DNA from: Bernardetia sp. | Lineage (GTDB): Bacteria > Bacteroidota > Bacteroidia > Cytophagales > Bernardetiaceae | Length of the DNA stretch: 64,000 bases | Direction of reading: 5' to 3' | NCBI RefSeq assembly: GCF_020630935.1 | Contig: NZ_JAHDIG010000002.1 | Span: forward strand, 13,395 to 77,394 | Part shown: positions 28,301 through 37,800 of the stretch, in pieces | Layout of the letters: each line of letters opens with the position of its first letter | Position numbering within the stretch: the first letter of the stretch is position 1 | Position numbers and translations under genes: made by a program | The notes under the pieces: model-generated | Told to the model about the DNA's origin: nothing | Databases searched by the model: none | What the model saw: the letters and a program-made list of their open reading frames with translations, nothing else

Positions 28301-28702
28301 ATATGGGTTTGGGATAAGAAAAATAATAGTGTAGAGTTTGCTGGGGCAAAAAATCCATTAATTTATATCAAGAATGGAGAATTGCACGAAATAAAAGCAG
28401 ATAAAGTGTCTATTGGTGGAAACTACAATGAAAAGAAGGTAGTAAAATACACAAGACACACTATCAAAATTGATTCGCCAACGGTCTTATATACTTTCTC
28501 TGATGGCTTTCAAGACCAATTTGGAGGAGAGAATAATAAAAAGTTTATGAAAAAACAACTCAAAAACTTACTCTTAAAAATTCATCAGCTTCCTATGGAA
28601 AAGCAGTATGAAATATTGGAAACTACATTCCAAGAGTGGAGAGGAGAGTACACACAGATAGATGATGTTTTGATAATAGGAGCAAGATTAGATAAAGTCT
28701 AA
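25388..28702 (+). CDS. Two-component-regulator propeller, Y_Y_Y, SpoIIE serine phosphatase; TTG start
   Basis: The 1104-residue protein begins with a signal peptide (ending in ISVYAQ), followed by two stacked seven-bladed regulator propellers (about 35-690) whose blades carry the W-IGT-G and D-G-LW pattern. A Y_Y_Y domain (about 705-775) and a single membrane helix (about 782-803) follow. A coiled coil and the linker INYAKRIQVAMLP lead to the SpoIIE/PP2C domain with ADCTGHGVPGAFMS, DGMDMNI and SDGFQDQFGGE. The shape copies hybrid two-component sensors of Bacteroides, but the kinase is replaced by a phosphatase. No in-frame ATG occurs between a TAG at 25373 and the propeller, so TTG at 25388 is required for the signal peptide. 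The propeller presumably binds an envelope ligand, perhaps a glycan. Confidence 0.92.
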   Translation: MKQLQDRHFFLNFFCSSTKNYFHLVRCFLALLCLCVGISVYAQKVNKHAPFDPNKQLSQFLIDIWDSEKGLPSSSLLQLIQTKDGYLWISSYDGLLRFDGNSFDSYNKNTNDVFKTNNVNRLKESKDSTLWIGTQGSGLLSYKNGAFQSHGLESEYIEAVHITDNGDSIYVGTRGGGMFVYDVNKKKFTPIFTKELSSESIYDILEYPRGKFWLATLKQGVLTLEENRLRQVPSEIENVRISKLYQDEQKRVWVGTYSGILRYDNDTLVKQLPELSEDRIHDMKFDPAGNFWIVTRNNIYRRNVLTEKLELLTTETGEAFDDVRAICLDQEEDLWIPTARHGLCRLRDGKFINYTVREGLSYPAINSVGVYDTTEVLVGTSSGTIHRINPEENKVYDYPIKTNLNGQEVFNIRQDKTGTVWVVTYGGLLKKEHNGNEKLYTRKDGLPTDILRLTYEDLKGRFWIGTRGEGLVQYKKDEKTGKEVFEKIGLKRGFTPDFVMTIAEDNDGNLLVGTNNGGLAIENGSTFDLFTIDNGLPTNLIFNIHCDKQNVVWLATNAGLVRWKDKKAFVFDASSGLPNETIFDIVEDDKGYFWFSSNRGVLRVRKNELNALANGEKIRLNWTQYDKDDGMRSEQCKGATQSLLSPQGIIWIPTNNGVLHIDPDFLPINSRRPPVYVQKVLLDDDLFLEPVKVIVKPNQQRLIIDFTALSFRAPEKVKFKYKLEGFDKDWIVGKDNKREAVYTNLPNGTYNFQVIAANNDGVWNNEGANVTVVVQPHIYETPWFIGIVILLIGGSIWGVVTARTKQMQARAKELEEMVKLRTVELRSSNEELLTQQQVVDERNKIIEEQNRNIISSINYAKRIQVAMLPTSEKIKEILPQSFILFLPRDIVSGDFYWMEEQSDKVVVATADCTGHGVPGAFMSLIGNDMLNKVILDYSISQSNLILDVLNEEVSNILKQRETENRDGMDMNIWVWDKKNNSVEFAGAKNPLIYIKNGELHEIKADKVSIGGNYNEKKVVKYTRHTIKIDSPTVLYTFSDGFQDQFGGENNKKFMKKQLKNLLLKIHQLPMEKQYEILETTFQEWRGEYTQIDDVLIIGARLDKV

Positions 28703-28849
28703 CACCTATAATAATCTGTTAGAACTCAAAACTAAAGAACTAAAAAAACAGATTTATTCTAAAAAAAACTCACACAAATATTTTTTTTTCATAAATTAAA
28801 GTCAAAATAAGATAAGACCATCTGATTTTACTATAAAAGCAGGTATTTA

Positions 28850-31800
28850 ATGCCCCACACAAGTCCTTTTTTTGAATTATCTACAGAAGCATTGTGCATA
28901 CTAGACACTGAAAATAGTATTTTGCACGCCAATGCTGCTATGGAGAAGTTCACAAAAAAAGAACGAGAAGAGATCATTGACAAAAATTTAATTAAAGAAA
29001 TTAGTGATAGATTTGATGATAGTGGCTTAGGTTTAGCACAGCAAATAAAAAAAGCTCGTGAGCAAATAGATACAAATATAGCTGAGTCGTATATTTTAGT
29101 AAATCAGAAAGTAGAGAGTAGTGATAAAAAAGAATATTTAATTAGCCTAATGGCTAATAAAGAACAAGAAGTGTATGTTGCAATTACTTATATAAATACA
29201 TTTTCTAATGATATAGCCAATGAAAATATAAGAAACACACAGCTAAATGTTATTCTGTCCACAATTCTTGATGGAATACTTATCATTAATGCAAAAGGTC
29301 GTATAACATTAGTCAATCCTGCTGCTGAAGCTATATTTGGTTATCAAGAAAACGAATTACTTGGCAAGTCAATAGAAATATTATTGTCTGACCAACCTAT
29401 ACCTACAAAAATTACAGAGCTGATAACAAAAGCATCAGCGAATATGAAAGTAATTCATAATATTGAACTGATAGCGAAACATAAGAATGGACACAACTTT
29501 CCTTTAAGTTTTTCTTTGAATGAGACTTATTTTGAAGAAGCAAGTACTGTATATATTGTATTGGTAAGAGACCTTAAAAAATCAAAAGAGGCACAAAACA
29601 AGCTCATTGATAGCCAAAACTTTGGGGAATCTATCTTCCAATCTGCTAAAATTGGTCTAGCTGTTATCAACGAATGGGGATATTTTGTAAATGTAAATAA
29701 GCAATATGCTCTCATGACAGGCTACACACCAGAAGAACTTATTGGCAAGGTTTATTCTATTATTGTTCCAGATTTTGAATTAGAAGATGCTATCTACACC
29801 ATTAAGCAAGCAAGAAGAGGAAATACCAACACAAAAGAACTATGGAAATTACAGCAAAAAGATACTTCTCTTATTGATATAGAACTTCATATCAACGATT
29901 TCTATAACCGTCGTGGTGAACAGTTTTTTATTCTTTCTTCAGAAGATGTTACTGAAAAGCAGAGAGTAGAAAAAGATTTACGTAATACAAAAGAGCTATT
30001 GGAAGGCATATTCCAGTCTTTAGATAATGTTTTTTGGTCGTATGATGTCAAGAAAGAAAAATTACTTACTATTTCTGCTGCTGTTGAAAAAATATATGAT
30101 GTATCACAGCAAGAGCTAAAAAAAGATCCCAATATTTGGCTTAAAAGAGTACACAAGGAAGATATAGAAGCTGTTAAAGAAGCTCGCACCAAAGCAAGAC
30201 AGGGGCAGAGTATTTCTTATGAGTATCGTATCATTGATACAAAGGGTAATGTACGATGGATTCAGACCGATGTTAAGGTAACATTAGGAGAAGACAAAAA
30301 ACCAATTCGTATAGAAGGAGTAGATACTGAAATTACACAACGGATTTCTGCCAATCAAGAACTGGACAGTACTAAGCGAATGTTGCAGTTTATATTAGAT
30401 GCTCTTCCAGATGGTGTAATATTTACCAATCCCAATTTGGAAATAGAATGGGTAAATCCTGCCATAAAAGGTTTATTAGGCTATAGTGAAAGAGAGTTTA
30501 GGGGAAGAGTTTTTTCTTCACTATTTGAAGAGAAAAGTTTTTTTCTTGTTTCTGACCATTTCGATATTATGGAGAAAACCTCTATTTTCGAAATTGCTCT
30601 AAAGGCAAAGAATGGCGCACTGATTTATTCAGAAACGATTTCTACTCCTGTATATAATTCAGAGAAGTCAATTATTGGATATTTGTATGTACTAAGAGAC
30701 ATTAGAGAAAAGAAGATATTTGAAGAAGAGAAGGCTCAAATTATGCGCTCACTCACTCAGTTCAAACGAACCTTAGATGTTACAAAAGATAGCGTGTTTA
30801 TGTTTGATGCTGATTCTCATTTATTTATTTATGCCAATAAAGGAGCTACCGAAGCAGTGGGTTATACCTTTGAAGAACTGCGTAAGATGAGGTTCATTGA
30901 TTTGATGGCTGATATACATCCAAAAGATTTTCAACAACTAACCTCCTATGTCATCAACAACACAAACCATCAAATCAACTTAGATACTAATTTTTTACAT
31001 AAAAGTGGTGCTAAGTTTCCAGTGGCACTCTTGTTACAATATGTAGATTTAGATGATGGGAGAAATCGTTTTGTAGCGATTGTAAGGGATATTAGTGAAA
31101 GAAAAATTACAGAACAACTTCTCAAAGAGAGTGAATTAAAATTTCGTTCTACCTTCGAACAAGCAGGAATAGGTATTGCTCACTTAGGAATAGATTTGTC
31201 TTGGGCAGCTTTTAACGTACACTTTTGTAAGATGACAGGCTATTCTCAAAATGAACTAAGTGTAAGAAAACTAAGAGAGATTACACATCCGAAAGATTTA
31301 CCTAGAGATATTATGCAACTACGACGTGTTTTGAATGGAGAAAGTGAGGGCTACTCTATGCGAACCCGTTATATTCATAAAAATGGAGATACAATTTGGC
31401 TTAACCTTTCTCTTTCATTGGTAAAAGATGATGAGAAAAAACCAACCTTTATAGTAATGTTTGTAGAGAATATTTCCGACCAAGTAGAGGCAGAAGAAAT
31501 GCTCCGACAGACACTAGAGGAACTCAAAGTTAGTAATTATGAATTAGACCAATTTGTCTATAAGGCTTCTCACGATTTGCGCTCTCCACTTACTTCTATT
31601 CTAGGGTTGCTCAATATCGCTGAGATTGACAAGGAAAATGCCCTTTCTCATATCAAAATGATTAGAGGAAGAATTCATAAGTTAGATGAGTTTGTGCAGT
31701 CTATTATCAACTACTCACAGACAAGCAATTTAGAAACAAAATATGAACCTCTAAGGATAGAGTATATTATTCATAAAAATATTGCTGACCTAGATTTTTT

Positions 31801-32275
31801 ACCTTACTCTAACGAAATTAAGTTTAAAATTGATTCTAAACATAAAGGAGCAATTTATACAGATAGTTTGAGGCTCAATGTCATTTTAAGAAATTTACTC
31901 TCCAATGCTATCAAGTTTTCAGACCGAACTAAGAAAGTATCAGTAATACTTATAGAAACTGATTTGAGAGAGGATAATACTTTTGTGTTGAGCATTACAG
32001 ACAACGGCGTAGGGATAGATAAGGAGTATCAAGAGCGAATTTTTGATATGTTTTATCGTGGTAATGAAAGGTCAGATGGAAATGGATTAGGGCTTTATAT
32101 TGTCCGTCAAGCTGTAGAAAAATTGGGAGGTACATTGAAGTTTGCTAGTCAGCTTGGAAAAGGCTCTTCTTTTATGGTAACTTTGCCCAATTATTCTCCC
32201 AAAACGGAAGAAGAACTAGGAAAGCTATTTATTCCTCACAAAACAAAAATAACAAAACCGAATAGAGATAATTAG
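28850..32275 (+). CDS. Cytoplasmic multi-PAS sensor histidine kinase
   Basis: The 1141-residue protein has no signal peptide or membrane helix. I count about seven PAS-like modules (roughly 1-110, 128-250, 258-375, 380-500, 505-625, 630-745 and 752-870), several ending in PAC-type motifs such as YEYRIIDTKGNVRWIQTDV and KNGDTIWLNL. A HisKA domain follows with phosphoacceptor His in FVYKASHDLRSPLTSILG, then a HATPase with DNGVGIDKEYQERIFDMFYR and NGLGLYIVRQAV. There is no receiver domain, so a separate response regulator is needed and none is adjacent. It ends 9 bp before the TTG start of miaA, so the two are probably co-transcribed. Signals could be redox, oxygen or ligands; none can be read off. 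Confidence 0.93.
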   Translation: MPHTSPFFELSTEALCILDTENSILHANAAMEKFTKKEREEIIDKNLIKEISDRFDDSGLGLAQQIKKAREQIDTNIAESYILVNQKVESSDKKEYLISLMANKEQEVYVAITYINTFSNDIANENIRNTQLNVILSTILDGILIINAKGRITLVNPAAEAIFGYQENELLGKSIEILLSDQPIPTKITELITKASANMKVIHNIELIAKHKNGHNFPLSFSLNETYFEEASTVYIVLVRDLKKSKEAQNKLIDSQNFGESIFQSAKIGLAVINEWGYFVNVNKQYALMTGYTPEELIGKVYSIIVPDFELEDAIYTIKQARRGNTNTKELWKLQQKDTSLIDIELHINDFYNRRGEQFFILSSEDVTEKQRVEKDLRNTKELLEGIFQSLDNVFWSYDVKKEKLLTISAAVEKIYDVSQQELKKDPNIWLKRVHKEDIEAVKEARTKARQGQSISYEYRIIDTKGNVRWIQTDVKVTLGEDKKPIRIEGVDTEITQRISANQELDSTKRMLQFILDALPDGVIFTNPNLEIEWVNPAIKGLLGYSEREFRGRVFSSLFEEKSFFLVSDHFDIMEKTSIFEIALKAKNGALIYSETISTPVYNSEKSIIGYLYVLRDIREKKIFEEEKAQIMRSLTQFKRTLDVTKDSVFMFDADSHLFIYANKGATEAVGYTFEELRKMRFIDLMADIHPKDFQQLTSYVINNTNHQINLDTNFLHKSGAKFPVALLLQYVDLDDGRNRFVAIVRDISERKITEQLLKESELKFRSTFEQAGIGIAHLGIDLSWAAFNVHFCKMTGYSQNELSVRKLREITHPKDLPRDIMQLRRVLNGESEGYSMRTRYIHKNGDTIWLNLSLSLVKDDEKKPTFIVMFVENISDQVEAEEMLRQTLEELKVSNYELDQFVYKASHDLRSPLTSILGLLNIAEIDKENALSHIKMIRGRIHKLDEFVQSIINYSQTSNLETKYEPLRIEYIIHKNIADLDFLPYSNEIKFKIDSKHKGAIYTDSLRLNVILRNLLSNAIKFSDRTKKVSVILIETDLREDNTFVLSITDNGVGIDKEYQERIFDMFYRGNERSDGNGLGLYIVRQAVEKLGGTLKFASQLGKGSSFMVTLPNYSPKTEEELGKLFIPHKTKITKPNRDN

Positions 32276-32284
32276 AGATATAGT

Positions 32285-33256
32285 TTGAAAAAATTACTTG
32301 TTATAGCAGGGGCAACAGCTGTAGGCAAAACAGCCTTATGTATCCATCTAGCAGCCCATTTTGATACCGAAGTCATATCAGCAGACTCCCGACAGTTTTA
32401 TAAAGAAATGAGCATTGGAACGGCAAAACCAACTGCTCAAGAAATGATTTTTGTAGATGAAAATAATGATAAAAAAGTCATACAACATCATTTCATAGAT
32501 TCTCATTCTATCCACCACTCAATTTCAGCAGGGCAGTTTGAAAAGCAGGCTCTACCACTGATACAAAATCTCTTTAAAACTAGAAATAAAAAAAATGATG
32601 TTCTTATCCTAACAGGAGGGTCAGGACTTTTTATTCAAGCCATTTGTGATGGATTCGATGAAATGCCTACTATTCCTAAAGAAATCAGAAAGCAGTTAAA
32701 TCAAGAGTTGGAGCAGAAAGGCTTAGAGATTCTAGTTTCTGAATTACAAGAAAAAGATGCAGAATATGCAAAAGAAGCAGATTTACATAATCCTCAACGA
32801 GTAATTAGGGCATTAGAAATTATCAGAAGCACAGGAAAAACATTTTCAGAATTTAGAAAACAAAATGCTCAAAATAGTGAGAAAAGAAAGCAAGAGAGAA
32901 CAAAAGAGTTAGGTTTTGAGATTATAAAAATTGTCTTAGACAGACCAAGAGAAGAACTCTATGCAAGAATAAATCAGCGAGTATTGCAAATGATAGAAAT
33001 GGGTTTGGTAGAAGAAGTAACAAAACTTAAACCACATGAAAACCTCCTGCCACTCAAAACGGTAGGCTATCAAGAAATTTTTGATTATTTAGATGGAAAA
33101 TGGGACTTAGAAACGGCTATTTCAATGATTCAACAAAACACTAGGCGATTTGCCAAACGACAACTCACTTGGTTTAGAAAAGATAAAGACTTTATTTGGA
33201 TTGACGTTTCGAAAACGGATGCTAAAGAAAAGATAATTGCCCTTATTGAAGGTTAG
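32285..33256 (+). CDS. miaA: tRNA dimethylallyltransferase, TTG start
   Basis: MiaA transfers a dimethylallyl group to N6 of A37 in tRNAs that read UNN codons. Motifs are the P-loop GATAVGKT at residues 9-16, SADSRQFYKEMSIGTAKP, GGSGLFIQA, and TVGYQEIFDYL. Length (323) is normal for the family. The TTG at 32285 is the only start that keeps the N-terminal beta strand and P-loop. The gene starts 9 bp after the PAS kinase stop codon, suggesting translational coupling or at least a shared transcript. That pairing is probably positional, not functional. Confidence 0.96.
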   Translation: MKKLLVIAGATAVGKTALCIHLAAHFDTEVISADSRQFYKEMSIGTAKPTAQEMIFVDENNDKKVIQHHFIDSHSIHHSISAGQFEKQALPLIQNLFKTRNKKNDVLILTGGSGLFIQAICDGFDEMPTIPKEIRKQLNQELEQKGLEILVSELQEKDAEYAKEADLHNPQRVIRALEIIRSTGKTFSEFRKQNAQNSEKRKQERTKELGFEIIKIVLDRPREELYARINQRVLQMIEMGLVEEVTKLKPHENLLPLKTVGYQEIFDYLDGKWDLETAISMIQQNTRRFAKRQLTWFRKDKDFIWIDVSKTDAKEKIIALIEG

Positions 33257-33301
33257 TTTGTGGAAAAAATAATTTTAGAACATCCTTATTTTAAAGATTA
33301 G

Positions 33302-33447
33302 AGTTGTTTAAGAATGTAGTTTATACACTTGTCGGTACTGACCTGTCGGTCTGACCTTGGTTCTATTAGGTCAGTCTCGCTAGAGTAGACCATAAATAAT
33401 TTGTTTTTTCTCTATTGGCTTCGCCGACTTTCAAGTCTTAAACAACT
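33302..33447. mobile_element. Miniature inverted-terminal element (TIR-bounded), copy 1
   Basis: A 146-bp stretch is bounded by AGTTGTTTAAGA and its exact reverse complement TCTTAAACAACT. The left end reads AGTTGTTTAAGAATGTA, identical over 17 bp to the left end of the element at 62913-63040. The interior differs between the two copies: here it has GACCTGTCGGTCTGACC and GGTCAGTCTCGCTAGAGTAGACC inverted segments. No ORF is present and I see no clear target-site duplication. A MITE-like non-autonomous element or a modular intergenic hairpin are both possible. Confidence 0.6.
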
Positions 33448-33467
33448 TCATTAAAATATTTAAGATA

Positions 33468-33791
33468 ATGAAATACCAAAAACTAATTTTTGTCGCCCTA
33501 TTTTCTGTATCATTCTATCTGATAGTTTCTCCAAACATAGAAGATATACCAACATTTAAAATATATGGAGAGCTTGCTCCAGATGGATATTTAGATTGGG
33601 GAAATCCTATTACAGAAAAGTATGGTTTTCGTTTAGAACGTATTGCAGGCTGTAATGTACAAGAGTATGAAGTATGGTGGGCAAATAGAAACAATAAAGA
33701 TGCTTTGCAAGAAATGAATGATAAGTATGGAAAGGACTGGCAAGCAAAATTTGAAAAGGAAACAGGTTATAAACTTCTCATTCCCTATTGA
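33468..33791 (+). CDS. Small predicted secreted or membrane-anchored protein of unknown function
   Basis: The 107-residue product begins with a hydrophobic segment (LIFVALFSVSFYLIVS) that could be a signal peptide or anchor. The rest is hydrophilic, with a single Cys in RIAGCNVQEYEVWW and a Lys/Asp-rich C-terminal part (NDKYGKDWQAKFEKETGYK). I know no family. It begins 20 bp after the inverted-terminal element, so that element lies in its promoter region. The next gene, hisG, starts 112 bp downstream. Codon use and the signal-like start support a real gene. Confidence 0.65.
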   Translation: MKYQKLIFVALFSVSFYLIVSPNIEDIPTFKIYGELAPDGYLDWGNPITEKYGFRLERIAGCNVQEYEVWWANRNNKDALQEMNDKYGKDWQAKFEKETGYKLLIPY

Positions 33792-33828
33792 TTACTGATT
33801 TTTAAATATTCATAACTTTATTTTTTTG

Positions 33829-33836
33829 TAGTTTTG
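33829..33836 (+). promoter_or_regulatory. Candidate -7 box for hisG
   Basis: TAGTTTTG at 33829-33836 fits the TAnnTTTG -7 element, 67 bp before the ATG at 33904. A clean -33 TTTG at the right distance is not present, so confidence is limited. Confidence 0.35.
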
Positions 33837-33903
33837 CCTTTTAAAAAATCAAGGAAAAACAACAACTAAAACAAAATTTATTAACCCGAACAGATACAAA
33901 TCC

Positions 33904-34773
33904 ATGTCTATTTCTTCTAATCGTTTGAAAATAGCGATACAAAAATCAGGTCGTTTGAGTGAAAAATCACTGGCTTTACTCAAAGAATGTGGAATCCAAA
34001 TCACGACAAGCCCTAATGCGCTTCGTGCAGAAGCCTCTAATTTTCCTTTAGAAATTTTATTTTTAAGAGATGATGATATTCCAGAATACGTACAAGATGG
34101 TGTAGCAGATGTGGGAATCATTGGCGAAAATGTAATGCTTGAAAAAGGTAAAAAGCTAGAACTTATCGACAAACTAGGCTTTGCAAAATGCCGTCTTTCA
34201 CTTGCTGTTCCTAGAGCAACAGAATATAAAGATGTTTCATTTTTTGATGGAAAACGCATAGCTACATCTTACCCAAAAATTTTGGCAGATTATTTCAAAG
34301 AAAAAAATGTCAATGCTGAAATTCACATGATTAGTGGTTCGGTTGAAATTGCTCCAAGTATCGGACTTTCAGAAGGTGTTTGTGATATTGTAAGTTCTGG
34401 AAGCACGCTTTTAAGCAACGGACTAAAAGAAGTAGAGACCGTTTTGAAGTCAGAAGCTGTATTGGTAGCTAATCCAACTTTTAATGGAGAAAAACGCAAA
34501 AACTTTGAAAAACTTTTGTTCAGAATGCAGTCTGTAAGGCGTTCTAATAAAAATAAATATATTCTTCTGAATGCTCCGAAATCCAAAGTAGAAGAGGTTA
34601 TTTCTGTTCTCCCTGGTTTGAAAAGCCCAACAGTTATGCCTTTGGCTGATGAAAACTGGGTTTCTGTTCATACAGTTATCAATGAAGACGATTTTTGGAA
34701 TAAGATAGATGCGCTAAAAGATGCAGGTGCAGAAGGAATTTTAGTTGTTCCGATTGAAAAAATGATTGTGTAG
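33904..34773 (+). CDS. hisG: ATP phosphoribosyltransferase, long form
   Basis: HisG condenses ATP with PRPP in the first committed step of histidine synthesis. At 289 residues this is the long form, which carries a C-terminal regulatory domain and needs no HisZ. Marks are KIAIQKSGRLSEKSLALLKE at the N-terminus, DVGIIGENV, the PRPP-type loop ISGSVEIAPSIGLSE, and the C-terminal SPTVMPL and VHTVINEDDFW of the regulatory domain. No other his gene is seen; a strong terminator follows 10 bp after the stop, so hisG seems to be transcribed alone. Confidence 0.96.
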   Translation: MSISSNRLKIAIQKSGRLSEKSLALLKECGIQITTSPNALRAEASNFPLEILFLRDDDIPEYVQDGVADVGIIGENVMLEKGKKLELIDKLGFAKCRLSLAVPRATEYKDVSFFDGKRIATSYPKILADYFKEKNVNAEIHMISGSVEIAPSIGLSEGVCDIVSSGSTLLSNGLKEVETVLKSEAVLVANPTFNGEKRKNFEKLLFRMQSVRRSNKNKYILLNAPKSKVEEVISVLPGLKSPTVMPLADENWVSVHTVINEDDFWNKIDALKDAGAEGILVVPIEKMIV

Positions 34774-34782
34774 TTTGCATTT

Positions 34783-34810
34783 GTAAGGAAAAGGAATGCC
34801 TTTTCCTTAC
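34783..34810. terminator. Strong bidirectional terminator after hisG
   Basis: A perfect 12-bp stem (GTAAGGAAAAGG / CCTTTTCCTTAC) with a 4-base loop lies between the convergent ends of hisG and the propeller phosphatase gene. The stem is followed by AT-rich runs on both sides. Confidence 0.75.
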
Positions 34811-34841
34811 ACGCTTAAAAAGTAACTTTTACGAGTTTTTA

Positions 34842-37800
34842 TCAAACTCTCAAACCAATCAGACTAATATCATCTACTTGTGCGCTTTCTTGTTGATGTT
34901 CTCTTAGTAGTTTCAACAGATTCATGCGCTGTTTTTCCATGTCATTAGAGGCATTGTGTTCTATAAATTTTCTTAGCCCTAAAGACCCTATTTTTTTGCG
35001 TTCTGTATTGGGCTGGTCTGCAAAACCATCTGTGGTAAGATAAATTTGTGTTCCTTTTTTTACCAAACACTCATTATTTGTAAATGGAATAGGATTATTT
35101 CTCAATCGTCCTCCAATAGAACGACGGTCGCCTTTTATAACTTCTATTTTTGAATCCTCTACATAATATAACGGACGCTTTGCTCCTGAAAATGTAATTT
35201 TGATTTTTTCGTCTGTTGGGCTATCCTCTATACAAAAAAGAGCAATGTCCATTCCATCGTCGTTAGAAGTCTGGTCTTGCTTCAAAACAGCACGAGTGTT
35301 TTTATCTAAAATCTCTAAAACTTTTGCAGGTTCTTTGATTTGTTGTGTTTGCACAATCTCATCTAAAAGTGTTTTTCCAATAACAGACATAAAACCACCT
35401 GGTACGCCATGTCCTGTACAATCAATAATGGCTGCATACGTTCTGTTTTCTACTTTAGTTACCCAATAAAAATCTCCCGAAACCATAGAAAGAGGCTTGA
35501 AGATAACAAAGTGTTCTTCAAAGAGAGAACTTAATAATTCTCTCTCTGGCAACATGGCTTGCTGAATGGTAAGCGCATAACGAATAGAGTCAGTAATGTT
35601 TCGGTTGTTGGTCTCAATGGTTTTGTATGCTCTTGCATTGTCTAAGGCAATCGAAGTATAGGCTGCCAAAGAACGCAAAATAGTAAGCTGCTGCTCAGAA
35701 TAGGCATTTTTTTGAAAACTCTGTACAGTAAGAATACCAATGGCGTGCTGCTCTACACTCAAAGGAAAATAGGCTGCTGATTTTGGAGTTTTGCCAAGTT
35801 CCATTTCAATTCCGTCTGTGCCATAATTTTTATTCTCCTTTTCAAAATCATTGATACAGATTTCCTTTTGATTTTCATAACAAATTACAGAAAGTCGTTT
35901 TTTATCTCTCAACGACTTTGTATGAAACGGAAAATAGGTTTCTTCTTCCACAAAAAACGGAAATTCTATTCGCTGAGACTCTTCATTGAAAACACCAATT
36001 CCAAATCTATCGACAGGCATAAGATTGCTTACATTCTGAAAAACCGTTTCTATCATTTGTCGCATATCTAAGGTAGAAGTAATTTTTTGTCCTACTTCAC
36101 TAAGCGTATTTACATTATCGTAAGCCACTTGTATTTCCTTCGATTGTTTTTCTAAAAGTGCATTTTGGCTTTCAAGTTGTTTGGTCTGATTTTCTAGTTC
36201 CCACGTTTTTTCAGCTAGTTCGTTAGTACGCTCTTCTACTTGATATTCCAAGCGACGTTTTTGTTCTTGTATCTGATACGTTCTGATTCTATAACCCCCA
36301 ATAACAGCAGCTAAGGAAAAGAAAAAACTAAGTGAAATAAACCACCACGTACGCCAAAACGGAGGCGTTACAATAATACTCATCTCAATGCCTGTATCGT
36401 TCCAAATTCCATCGCTATTAGAGCCTTTTACTTTCAAAGTATAATTTCCAGAGGCAAGATTGGTATAAGTAACAAAATTACGGCTTGTAGTGTGCCACTC
36501 TTTGTCAAATCCTTCCAAATAATAAGAGTAGGTAGTTTTGTGTGGAGCAATAAAATCTAAAACTGAAAATTCAATAGAAAAAACATTGGCATCGTAGGGT
36601 AGCTCAATTTGATTTGTATAAGGAATAGTTTTTTCCAAATAAGAATCTTTATTAGAAGGAGATAAAGGTTGATTGAAAAGTGAGAACTGTGTAAAAACAA
36701 GTTTGGGAACATCAGTATTGTAGCTCAAACTATCAGGATTAAAACGGTTGTAACCATTTATTCCACCAAAATAGATAAATCCTTGTTTTTCCTCTCCATC
36801 TACTATAATTTTTTCTTGAAAAGACGAACCCGAAATAAACTCGTTACTCTGTAAACCATCAGAAATATCATAAGAGCGAATAGTTTTGGAATAAGGGTCA
36901 AGCTCTGCTATCCCTTGGCTTGTACTAACCCAAATACGGTTTTGCAAATCACAAACTACGCCATGAATAATGTTGTTAGGCAATCCTTCTTTTTCAGTAA
37001 GAGTAGTAAAAATTCCATTTTTGACATCAAACTTATTCAAACCATTGGCTGTACCCACCCAAATATTACCATTGTCATCTTCTGTAATTGATAAAATCTC
37101 ATCGTTACTAATGCTATTTGGGTTTTCTATTTGGTGCATATAACGCACAAACTTTTCACTATTTGGAGAATTATCATAGAGATTTAGTCCATCTTCTGTA
37201 CCTATCCAAAGATTTCCGATACGGTCTTCAAAGATTACTCTGACATAATCATTACTCAAACTAAAGTCGTTGTAAGGTTCGGTTTTAAAAAGTTTGGTTT
37301 CTCCAGTAGGCGAAATTTTCAATAATCCTTGTTGATACAAGCCTATCCAATAATTATTTTTAGTATCTTGATGGATAGCTTTTACGGATAGTTTATTGCT
37401 CTGACTAAGTTTTTCATTATATAATACTACTTCTTCAAAAATATTTTTGTCAGCATTAAATTTTTCTAAGCCTTCTGATGTACCTATCCAAATTTGATTT
37501 TGATGGTCTTCATAAATAACAGAAACTTTATCACTAGCAATCGTTGTTTTGTCGTTTTCCCTATGCTGATAGGTTTTGAAAATACGTTCCTTTATATTTT
37601 CTTTAAGCAAAACAGCTACACCTCCACTTGCTGTTCCAATCCAAAGATTATTGTTTTTTGATTTAATAATGCTGGTGATTCTACTGTCTGGAAGGCTACC
37701 TGTTTTGTCTGCTTCTTCTCTGAAGTGGGCAAATTTATTTTTAATAGGATTGAATTTATTTACTCCTTCAGCAAGAGTTCCTATCCAAATACTATTCTGA

